Of a stretch of DNA of 8,540 bases, positions 1 to 6,362 are shown piece by piece. Position 1 is the first letter of the stretch; every line of letters starts with the position of its first letter. The stretch is from Syntrophorhabdaceae bacterium PtaU1.Bin034 (GTDB taxonomy: Bacteria; Desulfobacterota_G; Syntrophorhabdia; Syntrophorhabdales; WCHB1-27), in the NCBI GenBank assembly GCA_002067405.1, contig MVRP01000184.1, forward strand, positions 1-8,540. Reading direction: 5' to 3'. Both the position numbers and the translations under genes were made by a program. The notes under the pieces were generated by a model. It had not been told where the DNA came from. It searched no databases and saw nothing but the letters and a program-made list of their open reading frames with translations.

Positions 1-10
1 CCTCCGCTCT
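1..10 (-). promoter_or_regulatory. Possible ribosome binding site for a following gene, or the edge of a repeat
   Basis: Downstream of the hldE stop the minus strand reads GAAAGGAAAAGAGCGGAGG to the window edge. GCGGAGG could serve a gene starting just beyond position 1, continuing the operon. The same GAGCGGAGG also occurs in the repeat at 8369-8469, so it may instead be the beginning of another copy of that element. Confidence 0.3.
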
Positions 11-21
11 TTTCCTTTCAA

Positions 22-1503
22 CTATTCGACTGCTTTCCGCGCCCTCTCCCCGTCTCGGGCAAGCCGGATCCGGTCGACAATGTCGGTCGTGGAAAAGCTG
101 TCAATATAGGGAAGTATCTGGATGCGACCTCCCAGATCCGTGACCAGGGGCGCTTCAGGAAGGGTTTCCAACGAGTAGTCGCCTCCCTTGACAAAAACAT
201 CCGGCCGGACAGCCCTTATCACCTCCGCCGGTGTATCCTGATCGAACGCGATTATGTGGTCGACGCAGCTCAGCGCCGTCAGCACCTGGATGCGGTCCTC
301 CAGCCTGTTGATAGGTCTCTCCGGTCCTTTGAGCCTCCGAACGCTGGAATCGGAATTCATTCCCACGATAAGAACGTCGCCGATTGTCTTTGCGTGATTA
401 AGGTAAGTAATGTGGCCGCGGTGGAGGATGTCGAAGCATCCGTTCGTAAAGACTATGCTCTTGCCCTGTTTCCTGTAGAAGTTGACGCGCTCCGCCAGGC
501 GCCCGAGATCGTCGATGCGCTTGTCACCCAGACGGAAATACTCTCTCAGTTCCAGAGAAGAACAGGCAGTCGTACCATCTTTCCCAACGACCACTGCGGA
601 CGCTGCGGACGCTATTTCGGCTGCCACCGCAGTAGGCGCGTTCAAGGCGAGGGAAAGCGTGAATGCGCTTACGAACGTGTCCCCTGCTCCGGTAGCCCTG
701 GCATGATGAACAGGATGGGCGTACGTCCGGTACGGAGGATTGCCGCGCTCAAAGAAGAGTGCGCCTTTGGAATCGAGCGTTACCGCCGCGATCCGCGACC
801 CGGTGATGTCCAGTATCTCGTCGCCGTAGCAGGCGATCTGCTCCGGTGTGACGCTCTTTCTAAGGCCCAGCAACCTCAATGTCTCGTCATAGTTGGGCTT
901 TACCGATGTCACGTTCAAAGACCGGTAATCCAGAAGATGTTTTGAATCGACCACAAGGGTGCGGGGGGCGGATTGCTGGAGTCTTTCTATCGTTTTGATG
1001 ACCCCCGGTGTTATCAGCCCGTAGCCGTAATCAGATACGACTACTGCGTCAAAGCGGGGAAACAGCCGCGAGAGCCGGTTGATCACGTCGTTCTCAACTC
1101 CGTCATCGATAGGATCGGTGGTGCCCTGGTCGAAGCGAAGAAGGATCTGACAGCCCGAGGTAATCCTGTTCTTCAAAAGAGTCGACCGTCCCTGCTGTAC
1201 GAGCAGGTCGTCCGTCCGAACGTCGTAATTCTGAAGTATCTTCCGCAAAACCGCACCTTCCCGGTCATTGCCGATGACGGAGAGGAACGTCACGTCCCCG
1301 CCCATGGAGCGGATATTGACAGCCGTATTCGCGGCCCCGCCCGCCGCCTTTTTCTGGCCCGTAATATCCACGATCGATACCGGGGCTTCCCTGCACACCC
1401 TTTCCACAAAGCCGTCAAGATAAATATCGAGCATGGCGTCACCGATCACCAGGACCTTCAATTCCTTGAATGAGTCGATGACGTCAAGCATCCTGTTGGT
1501 CAT
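22..1503 (-). CDS. hldE: HldE: bifunctional D-glycero-beta-D-manno-heptose-7-phosphate kinase / heptose-1-phosphate adenylyltransferase
   Basis: This 493-residue cytoplasmic enzyme carries out two steps of ADP-heptose synthesis: phosphorylation at C1 of heptose 7-phosphate, and adenylylation of heptose 1-phosphate after GmhB has removed the 7-phosphate. The N-terminal part (about 10-325) is a ribokinase/PfkB domain with the glycine-rich AAGGAANTA stretch at 53-61 and the ATP/anion-hole motif ATGAGDT at 270-276, whose Asp275 is the expected catalytic base. The C-terminal part (about 345-480) is a cytidylyltransferase-like domain with FTNGCFDILHRGH at 352-364 (the HxGH signature), FVKGGDY at 437-443 and STTDIVDRI at 471-479. 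Length is close to the E. coli enzyme (477). I chose the ATG at 1503 because GGAGG sits 6 nt before it and the family starts here; an in-frame ATG at 1584 would add 27 residues with no family match and lie deep within gmhB. The gene overlaps gmhB by 20 nt, so translation is probably coupled. Confidence 0.95.
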   Translation of the reverse strand: MTNRMLDVIDSFKELKVLVIGDAMLDIYLDGFVERVCREAPVSIVDITGQKKAAGGAANTAVNIRSMGGDVTFLSVIGNDREGAVLRKILQNYDVRTDDLLVQQGRSTLLKNRITSGCQILLRFDQGTTDPIDDGVENDVINRLSRLFPRFDAVVVSDYGYGLITPGVIKTIERLQQSAPRTLVVDSKHLLDYRSLNVTSVKPNYDETLRLLGLRKSVTPEQIACYGDEILDITGSRIAAVTLDSKGALFFERGNPPYRTYAHPVHHARATGAGDTFVSAFTLSLALNAPTAVAAEIASAASAVVVGKDGTTACSSLELREYFRLGDKRIDDLGRLAERVNFYRKQGKSIVFTNGCFDILHRGHITYLNHAKTIGDVLIVGMNSDSSVRRLKGPERPINRLEDRIQVLTALSCVDHIIAFDQDTPAEVIRAVRPDVFVKGGDYSLETLPEAPLVTDLGGRIQILPYIDSFSTTDIVDRIRLARDGERARKAVE

Positions 1504-2104
1504 GCACTTCCTCCGCAGGGCTGGTATATGGGCTGAAACGGTCATGGGAAGTAACGATGAGAGCGGCGTGGGCAAGATCGTCAACGAAGAAACCGGGTCT
1601 TCTCCCCTCCGTCAGCACCCATTCCGTCTCGTTGCCGTTGTTGATGAGTATGGTTCTGCATCCGGCCTTGTGGCCCGCTTCGACGTCATTCAGGATGTCG
1701 CCGATCACCCAGGACCGGGAGAGATCGATTCCGTGCTCACGGGCGGCCTTGAACAAAAGACCGGGCCCCGGTTTCCGGCATGTGCAGGAAATTGAATAAT
1801 GCGGGATGACGCCATCGGGATGATGCGGACAATAGTAGAGATCGACAAGGGGAGCACCGGCCTCGGCGCACATGCGGCCAAGTTTTTCCTTTACTGCACC
1901 GAGCGCGTTCTCTTCGTAATATCCCTTTGCGACCCCTGATTGGTTTGAGACCACCACAAGCGCATATCCCGCAGCATGGAGCAGCCGCAGGCAGAAGACA
2001 GCGCCTTTGGCGAAGGTAATACGCCCTGGATCGACATTGTACGGGATATTGTCGATGAGCGTTCCGTCCTTATCAAAGAAAACAGCCTTTCTTAACATGC
2101 CCAT
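1484..2104 (-). CDS. gmhB: GmhB: D-glycero-D-manno-heptose 1,7-bisphosphate 7-phosphatase
   Basis: A 206-residue HAD-superfamily (subclass IIIA) phosphatase that removes the C7 phosphate of heptose 1,7-bisphosphate between the two HldE reactions. The nucleophile/acid motif FFDKDGT is at 9-15 (Asp11 and Asp13), motif II is VSNQSG at 52-57, the conserved Arg-Lys pair is in CRKP at 109-112, and the Mg-binding motif III is GDILND at 135-140. The zinc-binding loop that distinguishes GmhB from related phosphatases is present: CPHH at 92-95 and CTC at 107-109, giving Cys92, His94, Cys107 and Cys109. Length matches the family (about 190-210). It starts 9 nt after the SDR stop codon with no strong Shine-Dalgarno sequence, so it probably depends on upstream translation; a second ATG two codons later (2098) is an alternative start. 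The C-terminal end overlaps hldE by 20 nt. Confidence 0.94.
   Translation of the reverse strand: MGMLRKAVFFDKDGTLIDNIPYNVDPGRITFAKGAVFCLRLLHAAGYALVVVSNQSGVAKGYYEENALGAVKEKLGRMCAEAGAPLVDLYYCPHHPDGVIPHYSISCTCRKPGPGLLFKAAREHGIDLSRSWVIGDILNDVEAGHKAGCRTILINNGNETEWVLTEGRRPGFFVDDLAHAALIVTSHDRFSPYTSPAEEVHDQQDA
1507..1514 (-). promoter_or_regulatory. Ribosome binding site of hldE, inside gmhB
   Basis: On the minus strand this reads GGAGGAAG, with GGAGG ending 6 nt before the ATG at 1503. It lies within the last codons of gmhB and decides between the 1503 start and the upstream in-frame ATG at 1584 (and the weaker ATG at 1491). Placing the hldE signal inside gmhB fits coupled production of two enzymes that act in alternation on the same intermediate. 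Confidence 0.8.
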
Positions 2105-2113
2105 TTGACTATT

Positions 2114-2839
2114 TCACGGCCACGACGTCTCTCTCATCGGCAACACCATCACCTCGGGCATCACGGTCTCGATTGGCTGGCAGAGCATGAACCGCACGGT
2201 TTCCGCAACGTTTGCCGGGTCCTGGAGCGTCGTGACGTCGATATCAGGAAACCTTTCAAGAAGGAAGGGTGTTCTCATGCCGCCGACCACAAGGGCCGAA
2301 ACCTTTATGTTATGCGGTCTCGCCTCAACATGAAGCGCATGAGTAAAGCCGAGAAGTCCCCACTTGCTGGCGTGATAGGCCGAAGCGTTTGCCCAGGCAC
2401 GCTTTGCAGCGGTGGAGGCCACGTTGATGATGTAGCCCGAACCCTGTTGCTTCATTAAAGGCAACACGGTTTTTGCCATAAGGAAAGGACCCCTCAGGTT
2501 AACGGCAAGCACGCGGTCCCACTGCGCGATCGACAGTTCCTCAACCGACAGGGTGACGTCCGTCCCTGCGTTGTTAATCAGTACATCCACCCTTCCGTGC
2601 TTGTCCTTGATGGCGTTGACCGTTCGCTCCACCTGGACCTCATCCGATACGTCCATTTCTACCGGTTCCACTATTTTCCCCCTGGCCTTGAGCTCTTGCG
2701 CGATCTGCTGCGCGTAGGTCCATCCCATCTCAGCCGCGACCACTATGGCTCCTGCATCGGCCAGATTGCGGCAAATGGCGGCCCCCAGCCCACGCCCCCC
2801 GCCTGTGACAACGGCTATCCTGTCCTTCAGGTCACCCAT
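2114..2839 (-). CDS. Classical short-chain dehydrogenase/reductase (SDR), substrate unknown
   Basis: A 241-residue NAD(P)-dependent oxidoreductase of the classical SDR family. It has the Rossmann cofactor motif TGGGRGLG at 12-19, NNAG at 89-92, the structural Asn114, and the catalytic Ser142 with YHASK at 155-159 (Tyr155, Lys159). The acidic residue at the end of strand 2 (Glu37 in VVAAEM) suggests preference for NAD over NADP; this is inference. AAAGGAG lies 5 nt before the ATG, and the gene begins 15 nt after the stop of the GT-GmhA fusion. It is too short, and of the wrong SDR class, to be the ADP-heptose 6-epimerase HldD (an extended SDR of about 310 residues). Its position between the isomerase and the phosphatase genes implies a role in making or modifying the heptose or glycan, for example oxidising or reducing a sugar hydroxyl, but the substrate cannot be read from the sequence. 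Fatty-acid-type ketoreductase activity is an alternative. Confidence 0.88.
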   Translation of the reverse strand: MGDLKDRIAVVTGGGRGLGAAICRNLADAGAIVVAAEMGWTYAQQIAQELKARGKIVEPVEMDVSDEVQVERTVNAIKDKHGRVDVLINNAGTDVTLSVEELSIAQWDRVLAVNLRGPFLMAKTVLPLMKQQGSGYIINVASTAAKRAWANASAYHASKWGLLGFTHALHVEARPHNIKVSALVVGGMRTPFLLERFPDIDVTTLQDPANVAETVRFMLCQPIETVMPEVMVLPMRETSWP

Positions 2840-2854
2840 AGATGCTCCTTTATT

Positions 2855-4759
2855 TTACGGTCTTTTGCTCACCACCCGGCTCACTCCGCTCAACTGCGTT
2901 TCGCTCCTCTCGTGAGCCGATGCATGTGCCCACGCGATCACCTGTTCTTCAACCAGCTCCGATATGAGATGAAGCGTGAGAAGCTGCACTTCCTGCACGC
3001 GCTGCACATCCGAAGACGGCACAAGCATGACGGTATCGGCCACATGCGCCAGTTCCCCGCCCTTGCAGCCCACGAGGGCGATGCATGAAAGCCCCGCCTC
3101 GTGCGCCTGATCGCACGCTTTGATCAGGTTTGGGGATTGGCCGGTCGTACTCAGGCAAAGGAGTATGTCCCCTTCCCTGGCAAGCGCTTGCACCTGCCTT
3201 GCAAATACATTCTCGTATCCCATGTCGTTGGACCATGCGGTGAGAACGGCCGAATCGGCTGTGAGAGCAAGTGCGGGCAAGCCCGGGCGGTTGCGGCTTT
3301 TGAAGCGCCCTACCAGCTCTCCCACAAAATGCTGGGCATCTGCGGCGCTTCCCCCGTTGCCGCACACAAACAGCTTGCCGCCTCCCCTGAAGCATTCGGC
3401 AATCGACAGGGAGACCTCGATTATCAATGAATCGAGCACTCGCCGGGATTCATTGATAACCCCCACTATGGCGTCGAAACCACGGTCAACTACCTGCAAC
3501 CGGCCTTCCCTGCTCACCGGCCTTCTTTCGACACTCTCGAGCACTTCTTCGTAGAGGCCCGCGATCTTCTTCGTTACCTTTTGCCAGGTGAAATACCGGT
3601 TGACCCGTTTCATCCCGGCCTTTCCGAGATCCTCCCGGACAGAAGGGTGGGTGTAAAGGCGGGAAAGGACATGGGCGAGCTGCTCGTGATCCTTCGGCGG
3701 CACGAGGTAGCCTGTTTCGCCGTTGACGACACTGTATTTTATTCCCCCGACGTCGGACCCTATTACCGGCGCGCCGCACGCCATGGCTTCGAGCGGCGTA
3801 ATGCCGAACGGCTCGTACCAGGGCGTGGTCACGAATACATCGGCGGCGTTGTAATAGTAACGAAGCTTCTCTCTTTTGCGACGACCGAGAAAAGAGACGT
3901 TAGCTGCAATTCCTTCGTCGGCCGCGATCTGCCTTAACCGGGCCATCTCAGGATCCGCCGCAATATTCGGCATAGGCGACTCCCCTCCCACGACGAGAAG
4001 CTGAGCCGGGACAGGATGCTCATGCAGGAACCGGGCAAAGCCCCGGATTACCGTATCTATCCCTTTCCTCGGCACGATACGGCCCAACTGGAGCACGATG
4101 AAACCTTCCTTCGGAAGTCCCAGTTCCCTTCTTGCCAGGAATTTGTCTATATGCCAGAACTCGGCCGGATCGAAGCCGCAAGGGATGACGGTAATTTTCT
4201 CAGGCTTCGCATTGTAAAGGGAAATAAGATCTTCCCGGTCCTGAGGGCATTCGGCGATCACCGCACCAGCCTCGTCGATGATCCTCTCCTCTATTGAAAA
4301 TCGCTCGTCGGGAAAACCATCGGCCTCCCGCTGGTAGAGGCGCCGCACCCGGCCGAGGGCATGGAAGGTTATGACAAAAGGGATCGCCCTCTTTTGCTTG
4401 ATCTCGGCTGCAACAAGTCCCGACATCCAGAAGTTCGCGTGCACGATATCGTAAGGATTCCCCCCATCGATGAATTGCACGCACTGGTCCGTGAACCTGT
4501 CCATGTAGGGAAGAAGTTCTTCTTTCCTCACGTACCGGGGAGGGCCGGCATTCACGTGAACCACCCTCACCCTTTCTTTCCACTCGACCACGTCGGGCGC
4601 GCGGCCGCTGTCCCGACGGGTAAATACATCGACCTCCCAGCCGAGCCTCGCAAGGTGCCTCGCTGTCTGGGCGACATACACGTTCTGTCCGCCTGCATCG
4701 ACGCCTCCCACCAGGGCGAGCGGAGACGCGTGTTCGCTGATTATTGCGATGCGCCTCAT
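2855..4759 (-). CDS. gmhA: Fusion: GT4 glycosyltransferase + GmhA-type phosphoheptose isomerase (SIS domain)
   Basis: A 634-residue two-domain protein. Residues 1-410 form a GT-B glycosyltransferase of family 4, resembling sucrose-phosphate synthase/MshA types: GGVDAGGQNVYV at 18-29, the donor-site LGRIVPRKG at 225-233, and the EX7E motif EPFGITPLE (Glu316, Glu324). Residues 430-610 form a sugar isomerase domain matching GmhA, which converts sedoheptulose 7-phosphate to D-glycero-D-manno-heptose 7-phosphate: CGNGGSAADAQHF at 466-478, GELVGRF at 480-486, TAWSNDMGYENVF at 507-519, STTGQSPN at 537-544, and RVQE...TLH ending at His597. Residues His477, Glu481 and His597 align with E. coli GmhA His61, Glu65 and His180, so the active site looks complete; one nearby conserved His is Gln592. 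GmhA is normally a separate protein of about 190 residues. The start at 4759 overlaps the upstream stop as ATGA; an in-frame ATG at 4840 would only add residues inside the previous gene. The last 25 residues are an unmatched tail. Confidence 0.93.
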   Translation of the reverse strand: MRRIAIISEHASPLALVGGVDAGGQNVYVAQTARHLARLGWEVDVFTRRDSGRAPDVVEWKERVRVVHVNAGPPRYVRKEELLPYMDRFTDQCVQFIDGGNPYDIVHANFWMSGLVAAEIKQKRAIPFVITFHALGRVRRLYQREADGFPDERFSIEERIIDEAGAVIAECPQDREDLISLYNAKPEKITVIPCGFDPAEFWHIDKFLARRELGLPKEGFIVLQLGRIVPRKGIDTVIRGFARFLHEHPVPAQLLVVGGESPMPNIAADPEMARLRQIAADEGIAANVSFLGRRKREKLRYYYNAADVFVTTPWYEPFGITPLEAMACGAPVIGSDVGGIKYSVVNGETGYLVPPKDHEQLAHVLSRLYTHPSVREDLGKAGMKRVNRYFTWQKVTKKIAGLYEEVLESVERRPVSREGRLQVVDRGFDAIVGVINESRRVLDSLIIEVSLSIAECFRGGGKLFVCGNGGSAADAQHFVGELVGRFKSRNRPGLPALALTADSAVLTAWSNDMGYENVFARQVQALAREGDILLCLSTTGQSPNLIKACDQAHEAGLSCIALVGCKGGELAHVADTVMLVPSSDVQRVQEVQLLTLHLISELVEEQVIAWAHASAHERSETQLSGVSRVVSKRP

Positions 4760-5751
4760 TGGAGGCTCGCGCTCACCGGTTGAACGTTTCTTGTTCTTTG
4801 ATATCCGTTGCCGGTTACGAGCTGCAGGGTTGCGTCCCAATCGTCGACAAAGCGTTCTATACTGAAATGCTCTTCCGCAAATCTCCGGGCGCCTTCTCCC
4901 AGCTTCCGTGCTTTCTCAGGTTCCCTCAACAGTTGCTGCATGTACGCGATCAGCGTATTCACCTCCGTGTCCACATATCCCGACACGTCATTCTGTACGG
5001 TCCTTACCATTTCCGTTGTCGCAAGGCCGACCACGGGCATTCCCAGCATCATCGCCTCGCAGACGGCAAGACCGAGGCTCGTATAGCGGATGGGATTGAA
5101 GAAGAAGCGGTGCCGGGCAGCGAATGCGTGAATCGCATCGTGTCCTACCTCGCCCATACCTCCGGCATCCTCCGAGCCCATTCCCACAAGCTCCAGCGGG
5201 ACCCGCTCACGGACGTCCTGAAAAACATCCGCTCCCACGCGCCTGCTCCGCTTCGTCAGGCCGTTGACCACCACAAGACCCCGTTCGATCTCCCCCGAAT
5301 AGCTGACTCCTTTGGGGATCAGGACTCCATGCTCAATGACCCGCGTGGGCGAACGCCCGTTGTCCCACATGAGCCGGTTGAAATGCGTCACGTGGACAAG
5401 TAGGACATTGGGATCGTCGACGATATGCTTCGTGTCCGTCGGGTGCTCGCGGGGAGGATCGTGTTCCAGGTAGATGCGGGGCAGTCTCCGCTGTTTTTCC
5501 GAGAGTATCTCGTACTGGTCCTCGAGGTAGTTCTTCCTGGACTGGAAAATGATGCAGTCGAGCTCGATATCTTTCACCTCTTCCGCGGGAACGTCATGAA
5601 CATTGTCCGGCCACGGGAACCCGGCCGCACGCCCTCCATAACCTTCCGGTTTTGCCGGTTTTATGGGTAAAAAGAATTGATGAGCAGACTGGACAAGGTA
5701 AAATAGGTAGCTACCGTGGACATGCCAGGTAAGGATGCGTAACGGTCTCAT
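4756..5751 (-). CDS. GT4-like (GT-B fold) glycosyltransferase
   Basis: A 331-residue cytoplasmic glycosyltransferase that probably adds one sugar to a lipid-linked glycan. The N-terminal half opens with a beta strand, MRPLRILTWHVHGSYLFYL, and contains YLEHDPPREHP at 94-104. The C-terminal half carries the nucleotide-sugar region: VVNGLTKRSRRVG at 161-173, then RYTSLGLAVCEAMMLGMPVVG at 222-242, which corresponds to the GT4 EX7E region, and a C-terminal helix EEHFSIERFVDDW at 293-305. The second Glu of the motif is Glu232, but the position of the first is Thr224. No signal peptide or membrane segment is evident. AAGGAG lies 5 nt before the ATG. The stop codon overlaps the start of the GT-GmhA fusion (ATGA), a sign of translational coupling and probably of joint function. 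Donor and acceptor sugars cannot be assigned. Confidence 0.85.
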   Translation of the reverse strand: MRPLRILTWHVHGSYLFYLVQSAHQFFLPIKPAKPEGYGGRAAGFPWPDNVHDVPAEEVKDIELDCIIFQSRKNYLEDQYEILSEKQRRLPRIYLEHDPPREHPTDTKHIVDDPNVLLVHVTHFNRLMWDNGRSPTRVIEHGVLIPKGVSYSGEIERGLVVVNGLTKRSRRVGADVFQDVRERVPLELVGMGSEDAGGMGEVGHDAIHAFAARHRFFFNPIRYTSLGLAVCEAMMLGMPVVGLATTEMVRTVQNDVSGYVDTEVNTLIAYMQQLLREPEKARKLGEGARRFAEEHFSIERFVDDWDATLQLVTGNGYQRTRNVQPVSASLQ

Positions 5752-5756
5752 TCGCT

Positions 5757-5762
5757 CTCCTT
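5757..5762 (-). promoter_or_regulatory. Ribosome binding site of the GT4-like gene
   Basis: Reads AAGGAG on the minus strand, 5 nt before the ATG at 5751. It shows that the GT4-like gene is initiated independently after the repeat-bearing gap rather than by coupling to the truncated GT9 gene upstream. Confidence 0.75.
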
Positions 5763-5782
5763 GTAGAAGATCGGGTGAAAGG

Positions 5783-5876
5783 CAGTTGAGCGGGGAGAAA
5801 CAGTTGAGTGGGTTCGGCAGACAAACGTGGTGTCTCCCGCTTACTCAACCGTTTTACCCAATTAACCGATCAACGG
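5783..5876. repeat. Imperfect direct and inverted repeats in the gap after the truncated GT9 gene
   Basis: The 128-bp gap 5752-5879 has no gene. It holds two direct copies of CAGTTGAG(C/T)GGG at 5783-5794 and 5801-5812, and an inverted partner CCCGCTTACTCAACC at 5836-5850. Within it AGACA (5820-5824) faces TGTCT (5831-5835) across a short loop, and CCGTT (5849-5853) faces AACGG (5872-5876). A folded structure is plausible in DNA or RNA, but no T-tract follows in the direction of transcription, so I do not call it an intrinsic terminator. The GTTGAGCGG core resembles TTTGAGCGG in the repeat upstream of the kinase gene. Confidence 0.5.
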
Positions 5877-5879
5877 CTT

Positions 5880-6335
5880 TTAAAGCAGGCGGCGCCCCGC
5901 ACCGGGGAGCCCGACCGATGTCACAAGAGAGAGGTAACGATCGACCGGGCGTATGCTCGGGAGGGGTTTGGCCCAGTGCGAAAGGACACCGCCGTCAAAT
6001 TCACTGGACATTCCGAGCCTGAAGGGAATACCCGCAAAATAACATCTGTAGGCGTCGGGATAGGGAGATTGGCCGGGGCTCGTAAAGATCACGGCGCCGT
6101 CGCAGCCGAGTTCGCTTATCGTCCTGATGTAGTCAGCTTCTTTTTCCTCCCGCCTCGTGTGCACCGTATCGACGAACGGCAGGCTGCACGCAGCCGGATA
6201 AGTTGCAGGCAGGGCCATAAGGGTTATCCGGGACGAGCGGTAAGCCTCACGAAGGGCCCGGAGAGCGGGAACGATAAGGATCGATTCGGCCTGTGTATCA
6301 GGGCAAAAGACGAGAAGATGCTCAAACTGTCTCAT
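5880..6335 (-). CDS. Truncated GT9-family (heptosyltransferase-like) protein, N-terminal domain only
   Basis: A 151-residue protein matching the N-terminal, acceptor-side half of GT9 heptosyltransferase-like enzymes, normally about 340-380 residues. ESILIVPALRALR at 17-29 aligns with GDMLCIVPALRALR of the neighbouring full-length GT9, and DGAVIFTSPGQSPYPDAYR at 79-97 with CYFAGIPFRLG at 98-108 fits one GT9 subfamily as I recall it. The reading frame ends in RRLL followed by TAA, just where the linker to the nucleotide-sugar-binding C-terminal domain should begin; the 128 bp downstream contain no trace of that domain. The Asp expected in the GLGD motif is Glu17 here. Without the C-terminal domain it should not be catalytic by itself. 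It may be a decayed gene (3' deletion) or a retained partner subunit. The start follows a purine-rich GGGACGGAAGG stretch and lies 27 nt after the previous stop. Confidence 0.72.
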   Translation of the reverse strand: MRQFEHLLVFCPDTQAESILIVPALRALREAYRSSRITLMALPATYPAACSLPFVDTVHTRREEKEADYIRTISELGCDGAVIFTSPGQSPYPDAYRCYFAGIPFRLGMSSEFDGGVLSHWAKPLPSIRPVDRYLSLVTSVGLPGAGRRLL

Positions 6336-6362
6336 CCTTCCGTCCCGGCCTTTCCCCGTCTG

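Noticed and set aside
256..945. 229-codon plus-strand open frame opposite hldE
   Set aside because: hldE has complete catalytic motifs on the other strand; the plus-strand product looks like no protein family and is an antisense shadow.
1504..1584. N-terminal extension of HldE to an upstream in-frame ATG
   Set aside because: The added 27 residues lie wholly inside gmhB, have no family match, and the ATG at 1503 has a strong ribosome binding site.
2114..2839. SDR as the ADP-heptose 6-epimerase HldD
   Set aside because: HldD is an extended SDR of about 310 residues; this is a 241-residue classical SDR with a YxxxK motif at 155-159 and no room for the substrate domain.
4760..4840. N-terminal extension of the GT-GmhA fusion to an upstream ATG
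   Set aside because: The extension is basic and unstructured, lies within the previous gene, and the family start MRRIAIISEH coincides with an ATGA stop-start overlap.
5752..5879. Missing C-terminal GT9 domain hidden by a frameshift
   Set aside because: Only 128 bp are available before the next gene and they are repeat-like, with no NDTG-type donor motif in the frames I checked by eye.
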